Origin: Neptuniibacter caesariensis
GTDB lineage: Bacteria > Pseudomonadota > Gammaproteobacteria > Pseudomonadales > Balneatricaceae
Reading direction: 5' to 3'
Assembly: GCF_000153345.1 (NCBI RefSeq)
Contig: NZ_CH724125.1
Location: 717,611-753,821 of the forward strand
DNA: 36,211 bases
Shown here one piece after another: positions 33,232-36,211 of this stretch. Every line of letters starts with the position of its first letter. Positions within the stretch are counted from its first letter, which is position 1. The notes below the pieces were generated by a model that did no database searches, was not told where the DNA came from, and was given only the letters and a program-made list of their open reading frames with translations. Made by a program: the position numbers and the translations under genes.

Positions 33232-34560
33232 CTAGATTTTAATATTTTGCCAGGATCGCTGAGACCAGATTCGGATAAACATAATGGATGATAAAAAGCG
33301 GTAAACGACTTGTACAAGCCAGATACCGATCAGGCCAAAGCCGAAAAAGGGTCCAAATAGCCAGGCGAGGGGTAAAAAGAAGCACCACTGTCCCAGTGTC
33401 GAAATCAGTAATACGGACCGGCTTGCTCCTACACCCAGCAGGGCTTGGGTAAAAACGATCGTTGCAGCATCGAGGCAGATCGCCAAAGCTGTCAGTCGCA
33501 GCGGAAGTTTTGCTTGCTCAATGATCTCTTCAGAGTGAAGAAAAATCTTCAGCACTGATTCCGGGATGAATAAGAGTGGCAGACTAAGTATTAGTACGGT
33601 AGTAAATGCGGTCTTTACCACATCCCAGCCCCAGCGTGAGGCAGCCTGGAGGTTTTTCTCACCCATTGCGTGGCTCACTAATGACGTTGAAGCTACACCA
33701 AAACCTACAGCAGGAAGAATAAGAAACAGTGACAAGTTAATGAGTACATGGGCGATCGCTTGTTCATGAGTGCCTAATTGACCAATAATCCAGATCAGGG
33801 TGCAGATGGCGAGTGCCAACAAGAACTGCTGCAAAGAGTGGGGCAGGGCCAGGCGAAAGAATCGTATTAATGAGTAATCCCTGATAAGTGAAGTGATCAG
33901 CCTGCGAGTCGGTTTAAGCTCTTTTCGCAGAAGCCAGAAGTTAAAAAATGCCCCCGCAAACAGGGCGATTGCACTGCCAAGCCCTGCGCCAGGTGCGCCG
34001 AGTCTAGGTAACCCGAGTTCGCCGAAGATTAAGCAATAGCTAACAACAACGTTCAGCAGGTGGGTGAACAGTAGTACCTTAAAATAGGTGACCGGTTGTT
34101 TGTTTCCATTCCACCATCCGCGCAGTGATAAGTTTAATCCTACGGCGACCATCGCCGCTGTTCGATAATCGAAATAAGAAGCGGCTATATCCTGCACGGC
34201 TAAGTCATCTGTCATAAGACCAGTCAACTGCTCAGACTGAGAGATGAATAGCAGGCTGAGTGGGAGGGCAATGACAACAGAAAGAATAATTCCCCAATAG
34301 ACCGGGATAACAGACCGTTCCCTGTCTCCACTGCCTAAGGTGCGAGCAACCAGTGCTTGTACGGCAGAAGAAAGCCCAAGAATCAGGCTGATTACAACAA
34401 AATTGGCATAACTTCCTATACCGACACCCGCCAAAGAGGCTTCGCCCAGTTGGCCAACAAGCGCGGCATCGATCAGGTTGAGGACGCTTTGTGAAAGCAT
34501 TCCCGCAATGATCGGCAGTCCAAGGCCCAGAATGATTTTTTTGCGTTCGAGCGACAGCAT
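33232..34560 (-). CDS. MATE family multidrug/toxin exporter
   Basis: A 442-residue membrane protein with about 12 helices in two similar halves. The N-terminal half has PIIAGMLSQSVLNLIDAALVGQLGEASLAGVGIGS, including the Gln and Asp positions typical of MATE proteins, and the second half has GVASTSLVSHAMGEKNLQAASRWG. It exports cationic compounds in exchange for Na+ or protons. Sequence character is closer to the NorM/DinF type than to polysaccharide flippases. It diverges from nfuA. Confidence 0.9.
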   Translation of the reverse strand: MLSLERKKIILGLGLPIIAGMLSQSVLNLIDAALVGQLGEASLAGVGIGSYANFVVISLILGLSSAVQALVARTLGSGDRERSVIPVYWGIILSVVIALPLSLLFISQSEQLTGLMTDDLAVQDIAASYFDYRTAAMVAVGLNLSLRGWWNGNKQPVTYFKVLLFTHLLNVVVSYCLIFGELGLPRLGAPGAGLGSAIALFAGAFFNFWLLRKELKPTRRLITSLIRDYSLIRFFRLALPHSLQQFLLALAICTLIWIIGQLGTHEQAIAHVLINLSLFLILPAVGFGVASTSLVSHAMGEKNLQAASRWGWDVVKTAFTTVLILSLPLLFIPESVLKIFLHSEEIIEQAKLPLRLTALAICLDAATIVFTQALLGVGASRSVLLISTLGQWCFFLPLAWLFGPFFGFGLIGIWLVQVVYRFLSSIMFIRIWSQRSWQNIKI

Positions 34561-34612
34561 AAGAGCGTTTAATAAAAAAAAGGCGATTCTAGCAGATAAA
34601 AGTAATGATGGG

Positions 34613-34645
34613 GCCTTCAGCGAAATGATTTGAAGGCCTTTCTTT
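34613..34645 (+). terminator. Terminator-like hairpin between divergent MATE and nfuA genes
   Basis: GGCCTTCA (34613-34620) pairs with TGAAGGCC (34631-34638), followed on the plus strand by TTTCTTT. Its position upstream of nfuA and after no plus-strand gene is unusual. Confidence 0.5.
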
Positions 34646-34678
34646 GCGTATGGTTTAAATTGACTAATAGTTGATCAA

Positions 34679-34707
34679 TTTACTCGGGATTGGAATCGGT
34701 GTATCCT
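34679..34707 (+). promoter_or_regulatory. Possible promoter for nfuA
   Basis: TTTACT, 17 bases, TATCCT, four of six matches in each box, 38 bases before the nfuA ATG. Confidence 0.35.
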
Positions 34708-34745
34708 ATGCTCAATTGTTAAATCGTGAACATACAGGACATCGT

Positions 34746-35339
34746 ATGAACATTACTGTTACAGAAACAGCAGAAGAATATTTAGGTGAATTGCTTTCTA
34801 AGCAGGACACTGAAGGCATGGCCGTTCGCATGTTTGTTACTCAGCCGGGTACTTCATATGCTGAGACCTGTCTCGCTTACTGTCGCCCGGATGAAGTGAT
34901 CGAAGATGATGAGATCATGCAGCTAGAGACACTACGTTTTTACATTGAGAAGAACAGCGTTCCCTATCTGGATGAGGCATACGTTGATTTTTCTAAAGAT
35001 CGTATGGGTGGTCAGCTGACGATTAAAGCGCCAAACGCAAAGGTACCGAAGGTATCCCCAGATAGCCCTATTGATGAGCAGATCAATTACATCCTTTACT
35101 CTGAAATCAACCCAGGCCTGGCCGCTCACGGTGGTGATGTTAAGTTGATGGAGGTTGTGGAAGAAGAGGAAGGTCATATTGCTGTTCTTCAGTTTGGCGG
35201 CGGTTGTCAGGGTTGTAGCGCAGTAGATATGACGTTGAAAGACGGAGTTGAAGCGACGCTGGTGGAACGTATCGACAGCCTTGTTGGTGTGCGTGATGTA
35301 ACCGATCATAGTGTCCGTGATAAGGCCTATTTCAAATAA
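34746..35339 (+). CDS. nfuA: Fe-S cluster carrier NfuA
   Basis: A 197-residue scaffold and carrier of iron-sulfur clusters. The N-terminal degenerate A-type domain (residues 1-95) lacks the full Cys set, and the C-terminal Nfu domain (about 110-197) has [12 protein letters not shown] and the cluster-binding CQGC motif (Cys154, Cys157; 149 and 152 in Escherichia coli). It moves 4Fe-4S clusters to targets such as LipA and aconitase under stress. The start is ATG 34746 with AGGA at proper spacing; the frame opens upstream at 34671 but without support. It is monocistronic with its own terminator. Confidence 0.95.
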   Translation: MNITVTETAEEYLGELLSKQDTEGMAVRMFVTQPGTSYAETCLAYCRPDEVIEDDEIMQLETLRFYIEKNSVPYLDEAYVDFSKDRMGGQLTIKAPNAKVPKVSPDSPIDEQINYILYSEINPGLAAHGGDVKLMEVVEEEEGHIAVLQFGGGCQGCSAVDMTLKDGVEATLVERIDSLVGVRDVTDHSVRDKAYFK

Positions 35340-35354
35340 TCACTGCGTTTGCTG

Positions 35355-35384
35355 AAAAAAGGGGAAATTTATTTCCCCTTTTTT
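35355..35384. terminator. Terminator after nfuA
   Basis: AAAAAAGGGGAAA pairs with TTTCCCCTTTTTT around a four-base loop, with T residues on the plus strand. It separates nfuA from lon. Confidence 0.9.
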
Positions 35385-35415
35385 CATTGTTTACTGACAA
35401 GGTTGTTGCTATAAG

Positions 35416-35439
35416 TTACGGAACCGGCGAACAAGCCCG
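35416..35439 (+). repeat. Possible diverged copy of the repeat end upstream of lon
   Basis: The segment containing GGAACCGGCGAACAAGCCC agrees with the 269-bp element's end at about 17 of 21 bases. No opposite end is visible nearby. It lies in the 287-bp gap between nfuA and lon, which otherwise holds a terminator, the heat-shock-like promoter and no gene. Confidence 0.35.
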
Positions 35440-35528
35440 AAAGACTTTTAAGTGCTTTTTTCCAGCTTCACAGTATCCCCGGCGACATCCAACAATCTTC
35501 ATAGCACTGTATTTTTTATAAATCACTG

Positions 35529-35558
35529 GTTGTAATTGGTTAGACAGACCCCCATGTA
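35529..35558 (+). promoter_or_regulatory. Candidate sigma32 heat-shock promoter of lon
   Basis: GTTGTAA resembles CTTGAAA (five of seven) and is followed after 14 bases by CCCCATGTA, which fits the sigma32 -10 consensus CCCCATNTA exactly. The leader would be about 60 bases. lon is a classic sigma32 gene. Confidence 0.6.
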
Positions 35559-35626
35559 ACCAGAAACGTGCATTACAGAATTTCTCCGCAGAGCATCGCG
35601 GACCGGTTTTATGAGGCTTTATCAGC

Positions 35627-36211
35627 ATGACGCAACAGGATAATACTCAGACGCAACTGATTGAGTTGCCCGTACTTCCACTCAGAGATGTAGTGGTGTA
35701 CCCACATATGGTTATTCCGCTATTTGTTGGCCGTGAAAAGTCGATAGACGCACTTGAAGCGGCAATGGCTGGTGATAAAGAGATCTTATTGGTAGCACAG
35801 AAAAATGCTTCCGATGATGAGCCAACATCAGAAGATCTGTTTGCAGTAGGTACTGTTGCAAGTGTACTGCAAATGCTCAAACTGCCAGACGGTACTGTGA
35901 AAGTTCTGGTTGAAGGTGATTACCGTGCAACCATCGAAACGCTTCACGAAGAGGAAGGCTTCTTTACTGCAGAAGCGTCAATCCTGGCGGTTGAAGAGCT
36001 AAGCAGTGCGGAAGATGAGCTATACAAGCGTACCGTCTTGGAACAATTCGAACGTTTTGTTCAGGTTAACAAAAAAATCCCATCTGAAGTGCTTTCATCG
36101 CTGCAGAATATCGAAGAAGTGGGGCGTCTGGCTGACACGATTGCCGCACATATGTCTCTGAAGCTTGAAGAGAAACAGCAGATTCTGGAGATGCTCAGCA
36201 ATAAAGAGCGT
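35627..36211 (+). CDS. lon: ATP-dependent protease Lon (partial, N-terminal 195 residues)
   Basis: The frame starts at ATG 35627, with GAGG about ten bases upstream, and is open at the window edge with 195 codons. The visible part is the Lon substrate-binding domain: LIELPVLPLRDVVVYPHMVIPLFVGREKSI opens it, and FERFVQVNKKIPSEVLSSLQNI with the start of a long helix (LEEKQQILEML) closes what can be seen. The AAA+ and Ser-Lys protease domains lie beyond. Lon degrades misfolded and regulatory proteins in the cytoplasm. The heat-shock-like promoter upstream fits its known control. Confidence 0.96.
   Translation, partial: MTQQDNTQTQLIELPVLPLRDVVVYPHMVIPLFVGREKSIDALEAAMAGDKEILLVAQKNASDDEPTSEDLFAVGTVASVLQMLKLPDGTVKVLVEGDYRATIETLHEEEGFFTAEASILAVEELSSAEDELYKRTVLEQFERFVQVNKKIPSEVLSSLQNIEEVGRLADTIAAHMSLKLEEKQQILEMLSNKER

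Noticed and set aside
35416-35628. Minus-strand 70-codon frame upstream of lon
   Set aside because: It covers the lon promoter and leader, has no ribosome site and no recognisable product.

Overview
The window looks like ordinary chromosome of a marine gammaproteobacterium, most likely Oceanospirillales (an Oceanospirillaceae-like genus). The basis is the gene content (RapA, BamC, DapA, NfuA, Lon, RlmD, RluA, TrmH, Bcp), moderate G+C, TRAP transport, a diguanylate cyclase and a PilJ-type chemoreceptor. The assignment is inferred from protein character, since no rRNA or database match was available. I see no tRNA, rRNA, CRISPR array, prophage or intact insertion sequence. LAYOUT. 1-3.4 kb: the 5' part of a NhaC-family antiporter (minus), a gap holding one solo repeat copy and a possible gene remnant, a GGDEF diguanylate cyclase, and an unrecognised Ser/Thr-rich protein. 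3.6-6.2 kb: a compact arsR-gapdh-arsJ arsenate-resistance operon (minus) with a palindromic operator over the arsR start. 6.2-8.2 kb: a single-function prephenate dehydratase followed by a long 3' region that could hold a small RNA, and divergent trmH. 8.3-16.6 kb: a catabolic unit made of a DctB-like kinase with an extra PAS domain, a DctD-like sigma54 activator, a promoter region with three similar palindromes and a clear -24/-12 sigma54 site, a TAXI-type TRAP binding protein, a fused TRAP permease and an L-2-hydroxyglutarate oxidase (LhgO). 16.6-18.3 kb: two elements of a repeat family bracket a glycine/cysteine-rich GRDP-like protein and a convergent NlpC/P60 lipoprotein. 18.4-23 kb: rapA and a PilJ-type methyl-accepting protein. 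23.1-28 kb: bcp diverging from dapA-bamC, then a D-2-hydroxyacid dehydrogenase and an orphan family-3 periplasmic binding protein. 28-30.8 kb: rluA, rlmD and cobS (minus). 30.9-34.6 kb: a TrpD2/YbiB-like gene, a CPA2 antiporter and a MATE exporter. 34.7 kb to the end: nfuA and the 5' part of lon behind a heat-shock-like promoter. HOW GENES WORK TOGETHER. The strongest candidate for an undescribed system is the 8.3-16.6 kb block. It reads as a signal-controlled pathway: an external organic acid is sensed by the CACHE/PAS kinase, the sigma54 activator binds the repeated palindromes, the TAXI transporter imports the acid, and LhgO oxidises it to feed 2-oxoglutarate into the TCA cycle. The substrate, probably L-2-hydroxyglutarate or a relative, is inference. 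The second point of interest is a family of repeats with ends resembling GGAACCTGCGAATAAGTC, present as one 269-bp element, one 58-bp mini-element and a solo copy.
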